Assembly: GCA_031276295.1 (NCBI GenBank)
Contig: JAISNI010000127.1
Span: 1-33,834, forward strand
Source: Treponema sp.
GTDB lineage: Bacteria > Spirochaetota > Spirochaetia > Treponematales > Breznakiellaceae
Length of the DNA: 33,834 bases
Direction: 5' to 3'
In this document: positions 22,271-31,177 of the stretch, one piece after another
Position numbering within the stretch: the stretch's first letter is position 1
How the letters are laid out: each line of letters starts with the position of its first letter
Notes under the pieces: model-generated
What the model saw: only the letters and a program-made list of their open reading frames with translations
The model's database searches: none
What the model was told of the DNA's origin: nothing
Made by a program: the position numbers and the translations under genes

Positions 22271-22311
22271 CCGTGAATCTTTGTATTTTTATACAAAGAT
22301 TCACGGTTTTT
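22271..22311 (+). terminator. Rho-independent terminator of the sugar operon
   Basis: CCGTGAATCTTTGTAT (22271-22286) and ATACAAAGATTCACGG (22291-22306) make a perfect 16-bp stem with a TTTT loop, followed by TTTTT. This is the strongest terminator in the window and closes the transcript of the dehydrogenase-to-binding-protein operon. Confidence 0.85.
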
Positions 22312-22636
22312 CTATGAATTCATACAGAAAATTGCCTGAAAATTCAGACTTATTCGGGTGGTTTTGCATGAATATGCAAAAAATCCACCAGGTGGAACAG
22401 TACACCGGGTTGCCGGCATACGTTGCGTATCATATCCAACGTGCTCAGGTTGTTTTGTTCATAGTTCTGCAATTCCTGGTAGAAAGGAGCTACGATTTTA
22501 TATATTATCGGCCTTAAATATATTGACGATATATGATTTATAGAATAAATTAATAATAAGCTGTAATTATTCAGCTTTGAAAAGGGAAGTTCCAAGGTCA
22601 AAATTTTTAAAGCCTATAAGAGATAAGGAGAAGATT

Positions 22637-24802
22637 GTGAAATTACGGCAGAGATTAACTTTGATTATGGCTATTATGTCTATTTTTATGATAGGGATTA
22701 TATCCAGTGTTCTGATTTATCGTGCAAGCTCAATTCAGAAGAAATCTGCAATGGAGAATTTGAAAAACATAGCCGGCATTACCGCCAAAGATATACAGAG
22801 AAACTTTGAAAAGTATATGGATGTTATTCGTACCCTATCCCAGATTATGAACAGTTTTCAGGATGTTGAGGCCGACAAGAGACGTGATAATTACAATGAA
22901 ACTATGTACGGCGTGCTTGAATCCAACCCTGAATTTGTGAGAATTTATACCGTATGGAAACCTAATGCTATAGACGGAAATGACAGTGAGTATGCCGATA
23001 GCCCTGGTACCGATGAGAGCGGCCAGTATATAACCATGTATACAAGGGAAACAGGCAGTATAGCTATGCTGCCTTACCCTCATTACAAAGAGGCCCTTGC
23101 CACCCTTAGTCAATATGAAACCATATCGAATCCGGTCAGTATGGTGGTAGAGGGAGAAAATGCTTTTACCGTTGATATGCGAATTCCCATAATGCGAGGG
23201 GGGGATATATACGGACTTATAGGGATGACCATTATTGTCAGACCTGTGGAGGTTATGATTCAAAAGTTAAAACCCTATGGTACAGGTAATGCGGCAATTT
23301 ATTCTAACGACGGTACGGTCGTGGCTCATTACGACCCCCAACGGCGCGGCGCCAAGTTTCAAACCTTTACCGGGCAGATTCTTGGGCAGGATGGAGTTGA
23401 TCGTGTTCTTGAATCAATAAAGACAGGCGCCCCCGACACAATAGAGAAGGCGAATTTGCTGTTTGCTATGTATCCTTTCTGTACGGGTGAGACAATTACC
23501 TCATGGATAGTGATTATTTCCGTGCCGCGTGAAACAGTTATGCAGGAAGTAGATGCGTTAATATTTTTTACTATTATTTTTTCGCTTATCGCTATTATTG
23601 TTACTGTAGGTATTATATTTCTTGTTTCCGGAAGCATAGTAAAGCCGATACGAGGCATCGTTGCTATGCTTAAAGATATATCCGAAGGGGAAGGAGACCT
23701 TACGAAGCGTCTTGACGTAAAGTCTAAAGATGAAATCGGCGAGACGGCGCATTATTTCAATCTTACCATAGATAAGATTAAGGTGCTTGTCGTTATTATA
23801 AAACAACAATCCGCGGCTCTTTTAGGTATAGGAAATGAGCTTGCATCCAATATGACGGAAACAGCGGCCGCCGTAGAGCAAATTGCATCCAACATTCAGA
23901 GCATCAAAGGGCGGACCGTTAACCAATCGGCAAGCGTTACGGAAACCAACGCAACTATGGGGAGGATAACCGATAATATAGAGCAATTAAACCAGTATAT
24001 TGAAAAGCAGTCTGAAAATGTTGCGCGGTCCTCATCCGCAATAGAGGAACTGCTTGCCAATATAACCTCGGTAACGCAAACACTCGTAAGAAACGGGGAA
24101 AATGTTAAGAAACTTGCGGATGCGTCTGAAATCGGGCGCAGTGGCTTGCAGGAAGTTGCATTAGATATTCAGGGGATCGCAAAAGAATCCGAGGGGCTTT
24201 TAGAGATTACGGCGGTTATGGAGAATATTGCGAGTCAAACCAATCTTCTGTCTATGAATGCGGCTATAGAAGCCGCCCATGCAGGAGAGTCGGGCAAAGG
24301 CTTTGCCGTTGTTGCCGATGAAATCAGAAAATTAGCCGAATCTTCGGGGGAACAATCCAAAACAATTGCGGGAGTGCTTAAAAAGATCAAAGAATCTATT
24401 GATAAAATAATGAAGTCAACGGATTCAGTTTTGAACAGATTTGAAGCTATTGATAAGGGGGTTAAAACGGTTGCGGATCAGGAAGAAGAAATACGGCATT
24501 CAATGGAAGAACAAAATTCCGGAAGCCAGCAAATACTTGAATCAATTGGGCAGCTCAACGACATTACCAAATTGGTAGAAAGCAGTTCGGAAGAAATGCG
24601 GACAGGAAGCAAGGAAGTAATATCGGAGAGTAAAAATCTTGCCGGAATTACATTGGAGATTACCAACGGGATGAATGAAATGGCGGCCGGTGCAGATCAG
24701 ATTAATATAGCTGTAAATCGTGTGAGCGAGATAAGCGTCGAGAACAAGAAGCATATAGACACCTTGGTCACTGAAATTTCAAAGTTTAAAGTGGATAATT
24801 AA
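22637..24802 (+). CDS. Methyl-accepting chemotaxis protein with extracytoplasmic Cache domain
   Basis: A 721-residue transmembrane chemoreceptor. TM1 is about residues 8-28 ('[20 protein letters not shown]'). An extracytoplasmic Cache-type sensor spans about 30-315 ('[16 protein letters not shown]' ... '[19 protein letters not shown]'). TM2 lies about 315-340, then a HAMP segment with '[19 protein letters not shown]', then the signalling coiled coil with the conserved tip '[18 protein letters not shown]'. It relays ligand binding to CheA/CheW. I chose the GTG at 22637 because AAGGAG lies 6 bp upstream; the longer frame from a TTG at 22577 adds 20 residues without a ribosome binding site. The ligand is unknown. 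The gene is A+T richer than the transport operons. Confidence 0.9.
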   Translation: MKLRQRLTLIMAIMSIFMIGIISSVLIYRASSIQKKSAMENLKNIAGITAKDIQRNFEKYMDVIRTLSQIMNSFQDVEADKRRDNYNETMYGVLESNPEFVRIYTVWKPNAIDGNDSEYADSPGTDESGQYITMYTRETGSIAMLPYPHYKEALATLSQYETISNPVSMVVEGENAFTVDMRIPIMRGGDIYGLIGMTIIVRPVEVMIQKLKPYGTGNAAIYSNDGTVVAHYDPQRRGAKFQTFTGQILGQDGVDRVLESIKTGAPDTIEKANLLFAMYPFCTGETITSWIVIISVPRETVMQEVDALIFFTIIFSLIAIIVTVGIIFLVSGSIVKPIRGIVAMLKDISEGEGDLTKRLDVKSKDEIGETAHYFNLTIDKIKVLVVIIKQQSAALLGIGNELASNMTETAAAVEQIASNIQSIKGRTVNQSASVTETNATMGRITDNIEQLNQYIEKQSENVARSSSAIEELLANITSVTQTLVRNGENVKKLADASEIGRSGLQEVALDIQGIAKESEGLLEITAVMENIASQTNLLSMNAAIEAAHAGESGKGFAVVADEIRKLAESSGEQSKTIAGVLKKIKESIDKIMKSTDSVLNRFEAIDKGVKTVADQEEEIRHSMEEQNSGSQQILESIGQLNDITKLVESSSEEMRTGSKEVISESKNLAGITLEITNGMNEMAAGADQINIAVNRVSEISVENKKHIDTLVTEISKFKVDN

Positions 24803-24839
24803 CGTGAGATTGTCCAAAATGTCAAATTTTGAATCAAGT

Positions 24840-24868
24840 AAAACCCGGCGACTTGCCGCGGGGTTTTT
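24840..24868 (+). terminator. Rho-independent terminator after the chemoreceptor gene
   Basis: AAAACCC (24840-24846) pairs with GGGTTTT beginning at 24861, with an imperfect GC-rich upper stem, then TTTTT at 24864-24868. It lies 37 bp past the stop. The next 90 bp are almost pure A and T (ATATTATA repeats at about 24883-24950) and probably contain the promoter of the following gene. Confidence 0.65.
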
Positions 24869-24963
24869 ATTAAAATATTTATATTCAATAATATAAATAT
24901 ATATTATATTATATATTATATATATCTCTAAAGATATATAAATTTTTTTTAAAGGGGTCTTTT

Positions 24964-25431
24964 ATGAAAAAGACATTTTTGGGTGTAGTGGTATTACTGT
25001 TTATAGTATCTGCATTTGCAGTAGCTCAACAGAAACCGCCTGCGGGTGGGACGGTGTCGGTTACAGATGCGGCCAATAAAGTATCGGCCGGCTGGGTATT
25101 GCTAAAAGGCGCGGCTAATGTTTTTGTTATCAACGATGGAGCAACAGAAGTAACAGTTACCTACAGTGTGGCCGATACAAACGAAGCGCCCGTTAAAGTA
25201 GCGGCAGGGAAAACAGTTAATGTTCCTTACAAAGGAAAGGGCTACGCGAACGGCAAAGGTGTTATTAAGGTTGTGAAAGTTGAATCCGCAGCGGCGGCGG
25301 CGGATGCCAAGAAAACAACAACACCGGCAGCGGCGGATACCAAGAAAGCAACACCGGCAGCGGATGCCAAGAAAGCAACACCGGCAGCAGATACCAAGAA
25401 AACACCGGCGGCGACTACCAAAAAAAAGTAA
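24964..25431 (+). CDS. Small secreted protein with Lys/Ala/Thr/Pro repeat tail
   Basis: A 155-residue protein. Residues 1-21 are a signal peptide ('MKKTFLGVVVLLFIVSAFAV', then A|QQ). Residues about 25-105 form a small beta-rich domain ('VSVTDAANKVSAGWVLLKGA', 'VTYSVADTNEAPVKVAAGKT') that I do not recognise. From residue about 112 the protein is low-complexity copies of '(A)AD-x-KK-x-TPA', highly basic, reminiscent of eukaryotic H1-like or cell-wall-binding tails. The basic tail could bind peptidoglycan or acidic polymers after export; this is a guess. It has its own A+T-rich upstream region and a strong terminator, so it is probably monocistronic. Confidence 0.7.
   Translation: MKKTFLGVVVLLFIVSAFAVAQQKPPAGGTVSVTDAANKVSAGWVLLKGAANVFVINDGATEVTVTYSVADTNEAPVKVAAGKTVNVPYKGKGYANGKGVIKVVKVESAAAAADAKKTTTPAAADTKKATPAADAKKATPAADTKKTPAATTKKK
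25300..25409 (+). repeat. In-frame tandem repeat (units of 24-30 bp, about four copies)
   Basis: Units built on GCGGATGCCAAGAAAGCAAC plus ACCGGCA occur four times with lengths 30, 30, 27 and 24 bp, all multiples of three. They encode ADAKKTTTPA, AADTKKATPA, ADAKKATPA and ADTKKTPA. Length changes by slippage would keep the frame and lengthen or shorten the basic tail. Confidence 0.85.
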
Positions 25432-25442
25432 TGAAATGAGTA

Positions 25443-25481
25443 AGAGGAGTTACGGCAATTGTTCCGCAACTCCTCTCTTTT
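25443..25481 (+). terminator. Rho-independent terminator
   Basis: AGAGGAGTT (25443-25451) pairs with AACTCCTCT (25468-25476), with an inner CGG/CCG pairing, followed by CTTTT, 12 bp past the stop of the small secreted protein. The remaining 234 bp to the FtsK stop hold no recognisable feature. Confidence 0.75.
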
Positions 25482-25715
25482 GGGAAAATACCTTTCTCAT
25501 TATTAAGCTGGAAATTTATTTTAAGTCTTAACTCCGCTGTTTTTTTTGCTAATTCTATATATGATAAGGAATTACGTCATAGACTACCTGATTTTCAGCT
25601 TTTTGAATGTAGTAATTTTGCCGGTTACCCTTCAAGGTCAAGAGCCGTTTATTCTCCCTCCTAAACCATCAAACCTGTTGCATCGTATCATCGGCTATTC
25701 CATGTCATCCGCGTA

Positions 25716-28553
25716 TTAGACGCCCCGCAGAAGCTCCCGCGGTTTGGAACCTTGGGCGGGGCCGACTACGCCGCGTTGTTCCATCTCTTCCACAAGCCGT
25801 GCGGCACGGTTATAACCTATCTTGAGGCGGCGCTGAATGTAGCTGGCACTGGCCTTACCCTGCTGGGTAACGATTTCCAGGGCCTTATCGTAGAGCGGAT
25901 CGCCGTCTTCGGAATAGAGGCTGGGACCGGCCTCGTCTTCATCATCGTCGTAGAATATCTCCTCGTCAATATAGTCCGGCGCTCCAAGGGTTTTAACGTA
26001 CTCGACGACATTTTCAACTTCTTCCTCGGAAACATAAGCCCCCTGCATACGGATAGGGAATGGGTCAACCGCGCCCGCATAGAGCAGGTCGCCTTTGCCG
26101 AGAAGTTTTTCCGCGCCGACCATGTCTATAATGATACGGCTGTCCATCTTGCTGGCTACCATAAATGCAATACGGCTTGGAATATTCGCCTTGATAAGGC
26201 CGGTTATTACGTCTATGGAGGGGCGCTGCGTTGCCAGCACCAGGTGAATACCGACTGCCCGCGACATGGCGGCAAGGCGGGCTACGGTGGATTCCAGTTC
26301 TTTGCCGGTAGTGGCCATAAGATCGGCAAATTCGTCTATCACGACCACAATATAGGGTATGTGTTCGGCGGCGATGTTCCGCTCGCGGATACGGCGGTTA
26401 TAGCTTTTAATGTCCCTGACCCCCAGAGAGTCAAGGCAGGCGTAGCGCCTTTCCATCTCAAATATAAGGTACTGCAAAGCCTGGAACGCCTTTTTAGGCT
26501 CGGTGATAACCGGCGTTAAAAGGTGGGGGATGTCGTTGTACAGTTTAAGCTCTACGATTTTCGGGTCTATGAGGATAAGCCTGCATTCGGACGGGGAACG
26601 CTGGTAGAGGATAGAGAGGATCATGGAATTGACGCAGACCGATTTTCCTGAGCCGGTGGAGCCCGCGATAAGAAGGTGGGGCATCTGGACAAGGTCTATG
26701 GTTTGGGCCTCGCCGGTGATATCCTTGCCCAGGGCTACGGGGATTTCCGGCTTCCGGCCTTCCCGCTGAAGCTCCCCTTCGATGATCTCCCTAAAAGATA
26801 CGATGTTCCGTTTTGCGTTGGGCACTTCTATACCTACCGCATGCTTTCCCGGAATAGGCGCGACGATCCGTACCGACGAGGCCGCAAGGCGCAGGGCTAT
26901 GTTGTCCTGGAGGTTCACAATACGGGAGAGCTTTACCCCCGGAGCGGGCAGTATTTCGAACATAGTGATAACCGGGCCCTTCCGTATGCCGGTAACTTCG
27001 GCCTGTATCTTGAATTCGCGGAGGGTTTCTTTGAGGACCAGAGCCGCATCGCGGGTAGCCTGATCGATGATCCAGTACTGACCGTCCGGGTATTGGGTAA
27101 GGATGCCTTCAACCGGTACGGCGTAAGGGTGCGCTTTGGGTGGTGGGGGAGGCCTGAGACCCGCCGCCGGAGCGGGGGCTTGGTCCCGGCTTTTCGCATT
27201 ATGAAGCGTATCCTGCCGGGGAACGGCGGAAGCACCAGGACTTCCGGCAGCTTCCGCGGCAATAGCCGAGGAACGGTTTAAGAGTCCCCTGCCTGACGAG
27301 CGTGCATAGGGATCGTTGTAACCGGAGAATTCCCCCGCGGGAAGATTCCCTTCACCGGCCCCGGCTTCTATCCCTTCAACAGGGCCCTTCACGGCGCCCG
27401 TGCCGGTTCCGTATTCCGGGGAAACGGCCGCCGCTTGTGTATCCTCTCCCTGTTCCGCCGCGCCGTATCCTCCTTCATCAAGCCGAGCTTCCCCCGGCCC
27501 GCGATAGTACCGTGATGCGCCACTGCCGAAACCTTCCCTGCCGGAACTTGCTCCGCCGGAACAAGTTCCGCCGGAGTAAACTCCGCTGCCTGCGGACGGG
27601 GAGATTACCCTTCTCCGGTTATTTTCAGGCGGGGAATCCTGAACAAAGTAGGAAACCGAACCGTCTTCCGCCGGTATGTACGGCATTTCCGGCTGCTGAA
27701 CGTAGTCCGTCATACGGGGGGCGGGATTAGACGGAACGCCGTAGCCTGAAGTATCGCGGCAGGCCGGTGCGGAAAAAGCGCCCTCCCAAACCACGGGCGG
27801 GCGGACACTTTGGACAACGAGGGTGTTTTCCGTTTGCCCCTGTTCAATGTCCGGTTCGCGCCGCATTATCCGGTCAAATTCCTCAAAGGCCAGGGAACTT
27901 GCGAGGGGTTTCAGTTTAGGGAACTGGAAGCAGGACTTCTGCCGTTTTGCGCTTTCGGGGCCCTTTTTAGCGGCGGCTTCCATATATACGTCCCTGATTT
28001 TGAGGCTGGAAATAACGTGTATACCGAAACCCTTCTTCCTGCCGGAAGCGCCGGTTACCGTGTCCGAGGGTCTGTAGGGGAAAAACAGGAACGTCAACAG
28101 GGCAATACCAAGAACCTCAATGGTGGTTATAAGAAGCATGATGAGGCTCAGGCCGGTTCTTCCTGCAAGGTTGATAAAGACGGATTTTTCCGCATAGGTA
28201 TCGAAGCCGCGGAGCAGGGAAAAGCCCAGGGCAAGGGTCAGGAAAGGGACTATACTACAGGCAAGGATAAAGATACGGTCGGGGCGGTAATCGTTTTCCA
28301 CCAGTATAAAGGCCGCATAGAAGAGGAATGCGGGTACGGCAAAGGCCAATATACCATAGGAATTGATAAAGAAAAGTCCCGGCCCGATGATGATCCAGGA
28401 TGTATGAAAAAAAGCGCCTATTATTGAAAAACTTAACAAAACAGAGACAATGCCCAAGAGGGCGGCCCCGCCTATAGCCGCCATGCGGAATTCGGGCCCA
28501 TCTTCATTCAGTAAACTGGTGAAATAATGCTGGCTCAAAAATACACTCCCCAT
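25716..28553 (-). CDS. ftsK: DNA translocase FtsK/SpoIIIE
   Basis: A 945-residue DNA pump that works at the division septum to move chromosome ends into daughter cells and aid dimer resolution. Residues about 22-165 contain four or more membrane helices ('MAAIGGAALLGIVSVLLSFS' onward). A long Pro/Gly/Ser-rich linker of about 280 residues follows. The motor domain has Walker A 'GSTGSGKS' and Walker B 'IVVVIDEFADLM', with 'LVLATQRPSIDVITGLIKAN'. The C-terminal winged-helix gamma domain, 'YIQRRLKIGYNRAARLVEEM' to 'LLRGV', reads polar DNA motifs. It is the last gene of a minus-strand operon, 32 bp after the lytic transglycosylase. Length is within the SpoIIIE/FtsK range. Confidence 0.95.
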   Translation of the reverse strand: MGSVFLSQHYFTSLLNEDGPEFRMAAIGGAALLGIVSVLLSFSIIGAFFHTSWIIIGPGLFFINSYGILAFAVPAFLFYAAFILVENDYRPDRIFILACSIVPFLTLALGFSLLRGFDTYAEKSVFINLAGRTGLSLIMLLITTIEVLGIALLTFLFFPYRPSDTVTGASGRKKGFGIHVISSLKIRDVYMEAAAKKGPESAKRQKSCFQFPKLKPLASSLAFEEFDRIMRREPDIEQGQTENTLVVQSVRPPVVWEGAFSAPACRDTSGYGVPSNPAPRMTDYVQQPEMPYIPAEDGSVSYFVQDSPPENNRRRVISPSAGSGVYSGGTCSGGASSGREGFGSGASRYYRGPGEARLDEGGYGAAEQGEDTQAAAVSPEYGTGTGAVKGPVEGIEAGAGEGNLPAGEFSGYNDPYARSSGRGLLNRSSAIAAEAAGSPGASAVPRQDTLHNAKSRDQAPAPAAGLRPPPPPKAHPYAVPVEGILTQYPDGQYWIIDQATRDAALVLKETLREFKIQAEVTGIRKGPVITMFEILPAPGVKLSRIVNLQDNIALRLAASSVRIVAPIPGKHAVGIEVPNAKRNIVSFREIIEGELQREGRKPEIPVALGKDITGEAQTIDLVQMPHLLIAGSTGSGKSVCVNSMILSILYQRSPSECRLILIDPKIVELKLYNDIPHLLTPVITEPKKAFQALQYLIFEMERRYACLDSLGVRDIKSYNRRIRERNIAAEHIPYIVVVIDEFADLMATTGKELESTVARLAAMSRAVGIHLVLATQRPSIDVITGLIKANIPSRIAFMVASKMDSRIIIDMVGAEKLLGKGDLLYAGAVDPFPIRMQGAYVSEEEVENVVEYVKTLGAPDYIDEEIFYDDDEDEAGPSLYSEDGDPLYDKALEIVTQQGKASASYIQRRLKIGYNRAARLVEEMEQRGVVGPAQGSKPRELLRGV

Positions 28554-28585
28554 TTATATGAAAGCCGGTACCGCGGCCCGAACCT

Positions 28586-31177
28586 CTAAATATCTTTATT
28601 CCGTATATTATATATATCGGCTATTACAGCCTCCATACTCATACCGTAATAGAGATAACCGTAGATTGCCGCGGATCCCAGGATACGCTTACCGTACATC
28701 CGTGTTTCGCGGAATTCTATGGTTTCGATGAAAAGGTCCTCGCTCAGGGCGCTCCGGGCTTCGCGCCAGCGCTTGACCCTGCCCATGCCGCCGTTGTAGG
28801 CCGCCAGGGCCAACAGAGGGCTTTTGAGGTTATTGATAAGGTAATTGAGGTAGAAAGCGCCTATATGGATATTGACAGCGGGGTCCTTCATATTGACCGC
28901 GCCGTTTTCCATATAGTCGGCCACCCCTGCCTTTGCCATACGGCCTGCCATATCTACGGCGGTTGCCGGCATAAGCTGGGTCATGCCTACGGCTCCGGCC
29001 CTGGACACCACTTCTGACTGGAATAAACTTTCCGTGCGTATAAGGCCGTAGAGCAGGGGCGCAGGCATGCCCATTTCCAGGGCCCGGCCTTCTATCATTC
29101 CGGACAGCGGGTGGGGGTAGTTGATAAGCATATCCTCAAGCGTAAGGGTATAGTCCTCCCTGTTTTCGTAGTAGGAGATGACCCGGTTGGCGTCGTACCA
29201 GAGTTCCGCCGCGGCATAGGCGGAGGCCAGGGTGCGGAGTTCGTCTATGCTCAGTTCATCCTTCATGGTGAGGATATAGGGGGCAAGCAATGAAGACGCC
29301 CCGTATTCAAAGAAGTTGAGGAAAAAGCCTACATCGTCCGCATGGGGAAATTTCCTGACATCGGGCTTCTTCTTTGCCGGCTTTTCATTCGGAACAACGG
29401 GGGTAAGGTTTCCCCCCAGATATGAGGAGCTTAAAACACGGTAGTAAAATACCGCCCGGGGGCTCTCCCCTGCTATGCTAAAAAAATAACGGGCCGCCCT
29501 TTCCCTTTCCGCCGTGTCTTCCCCAGCCCCCCCCTTACCGGCGTTCGGTCCCGATCCGGTTTCCGTACCGTTTTCCGCGCTATTGGCCGTATCCGGTTGG
29601 GCCGCCGTATTCACCGTATTCCGTGTTTCCCCTTCCGTACCGGCCTCCATACCTGCCGTTTTCAGTTCATCCGGTGTTAAAAACCCTTCCTGTAAAGCTC
29701 TGCCTATGAGAAACGCATACTGGGCGGTGATAGACGCCTCGGCTCCTCTCCTTATCGCATAGAACACCTGTAACAGGGCCTTCCACTGCCCCTGGGCGCA
29801 GAGGTACGACGACAGGTCATCCAGGAAGTCCTCGTAGTAGGAGATATCCTGCCAGCGCGGTATGTATTCAAGGGTGATACTGGGAGTATTTTCCGGCTGG
29901 TAGGCAAGATTCTCGCTTAGAAAATACCATATACAGGCATCTGTCTCATTGGGGCCCGGCGCAAAGGAAAGGGCGCGGAGGAATAAAGCGGCGGCCTCCT
30001 TGTGCCTGGAACGCTGCCGCTCTATTCTTCCCGCATAGAGGAGCAGGCGGTACCGGATAAGGGGCAGGGCGGGATCATCCCACGTCTGTTCAGGTATGCT
30101 GAAACCCTGTTCTGCGTTTGCGCTCTTGGTATCTTTCGTTTCAGGCTTATCCGCGCCGCCGGAATTGCCGCCGGGAGGTCCGGCTTCAAGCAGGCCGTCC
30201 CAATCCAGGAGCAGTCCGGTTTCCCGTTCCCTCGCGCCGGAATACTGAAAAGCCCTGCCCAGATCGATTAGAAGATCAGGATAACGGAAGAATAGTTCGG
30301 GCCGGCTTTCAAGCGCCGATCTGAAATTTTTTAAGCCTTCGCCATAGTTGGAACGGGCAATTGCCGCCTTGCCGTCTATGGCCGCGCATTCCCCGGCAGA
30401 GAGGAGGGCAGGCTTTTTTTTCAACAGGATGTCAAGCTGGTCCCGCGCCCAGCGGTAGGCATCGTCAACGGGGTTTAAAAGGAAAAAGTCCATAACCGCG
30501 GCCGTATCACGGCCTTCCGCGACATTTTCGGCATCCGGCACTCCTTCCGCAATGGTTTCCGGCGCGGCAAGGGAGGCTATAAGGGAGAGGGCCTTGTCCC
30601 ATGAACAGAGCGGCATTTCTTCTTCGTAGACCCGCACCGCTTCGGCAAAGCGGCCCAGGGAGAAAAATACCGCCGCCCGGAGGCTCTGTTCGGATACATC
30701 TTCCGTACCGGCGGCTATGCCGGCGGTACCCGGAACGGTTCTACTGCCCAAGAGGGGAGGGGCGTCTTTCTGGTCAAGGCGCTCAAGGATACGGCCGGCC
30801 AGCTCTTTATCGTTTAACAAGGGGCTGATAAGTTCCCGCGCCGCTTCCCCGCGCGTCCTTGGGGAACGGCTGTTAAGAGCGGCTTCAAAGAGGAGCCCTT
30901 CCCGGAAATCTGCTTCCGTATTAGAACCGTATCCGCCGGATGCCTTAACGAGCAGGCCGATAAAGAAGGCCGCTTCGGGATTAGTCTTGCCAAATTGCAT
31001 GAGGGCGGCAGGTTTTGCCTCCAGCACGAATGTAATATCTCCCTCTTTAAGCCTCTTTAACGCCTCATTCCGGGGAATATCCAGAAGGGGCTTGCCGTGG
31101 CAGGAGCAGAGCATACAGAGAAATAAGCTGCCAAAACAGAGGAACCGCCGGTACCTCTTTCTATCTGGGCGGTACAC
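28586..31177 (-). CDS. Lytic transglycosylase (SLT domain) with TPR-like N-terminal region, likely lipoprotein
   Basis: An 863-residue envelope enzyme that cleaves the MurNAc-GlcNAc bond of peptidoglycan to give 1,6-anhydro ends. The N-terminus has a hydrophobic segment and 'MLCSC', an acceptable lipobox with Cys26. The middle is largely helical and Soluble-Lyt-like ('ALFLRALSFAPGPNETDACI', 'SALESRPELFFRYPDLLIDL'), as in Slt70-type superhelices. The C-terminal SLT domain has catalytic Glu in 'LIRTESLF' (about residue 715), 'AVGMTQLMPATA' and 'LALAAYNGGMGRVKRW', all canonical. A Gly/Thr/Asn-rich low-complexity insert lies near residue 540. Its start overlaps the end of the LysM gene by 17 bp and ftsK follows, so the three are one transcription unit. 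Confidence 0.9.
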   Translation of the reverse strand: MYRPDRKRYRRFLCFGSLFLCMLCSCHGKPLLDIPRNEALKRLKEGDITFVLEAKPAALMQFGKTNPEAAFFIGLLVKASGGYGSNTEADFREGLLFEAALNSRSPRTRGEAARELISPLLNDKELAGRILERLDQKDAPPLLGSRTVPGTAGIAAGTEDVSEQSLRAAVFFSLGRFAEAVRVYEEEMPLCSWDKALSLIASLAAPETIAEGVPDAENVAEGRDTAAVMDFFLLNPVDDAYRWARDQLDILLKKKPALLSAGECAAIDGKAAIARSNYGEGLKNFRSALESRPELFFRYPDLLIDLGRAFQYSGARERETGLLLDWDGLLEAGPPGGNSGGADKPETKDTKSANAEQGFSIPEQTWDDPALPLIRYRLLLYAGRIERQRSRHKEAAALFLRALSFAPGPNETDACIWYFLSENLAYQPENTPSITLEYIPRWQDISYYEDFLDDLSSYLCAQGQWKALLQVFYAIRRGAEASITAQYAFLIGRALQEGFLTPDELKTAGMEAGTEGETRNTVNTAAQPDTANSAENGTETGSGPNAGKGGAGEDTAERERAARYFFSIAGESPRAVFYYRVLSSSYLGGNLTPVVPNEKPAKKKPDVRKFPHADDVGFFLNFFEYGASSLLAPYILTMKDELSIDELRTLASAYAAAELWYDANRVISYYENREDYTLTLEDMLINYPHPLSGMIEGRALEMGMPAPLLYGLIRTESLFQSEVVSRAGAVGMTQLMPATAVDMAGRMAKAGVADYMENGAVNMKDPAVNIHIGAFYLNYLINNLKSPLLALAAYNGGMGRVKRWREARSALSEDLFIETIEFRETRMYGKRILGSAAIYGYLYYGMSMEAVIADIYNIRNKDI

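Larger units (their letters stand above)
22192..22400. repeat. Short inverted-repeat element, copy C (carries two inner hairpins)
   Basis: CTAACAGTTTGTTGCGCTTC (22192-22211) is the reverse complement, nearly base for base, of the right end of copy B. GCATGAATATGCAAAAAATC and the following CACC (22366-22389) repeat copy B's inner block in reverse complement over 23 bp. Between them lie about 150 bp absent from copy B, containing the hairpins at 22220-22255 and 22271-22311. The outer right end near 22390-22400 is degenerate. It fills most of the 441-bp gap between the sugar operon and the chemotaxis gene; no gene is seen in that gap. Confidence 0.6.

Noticed and set aside
22358-22543. Short frames translating the repeat element (peptides like HEYAKNP, shared with the minus strand near 32400)
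   Set aside because: The shared peptide reflects the shared DNA repeat, not a gene; the frames are short, lack ribosome binding sites and cross hairpins.
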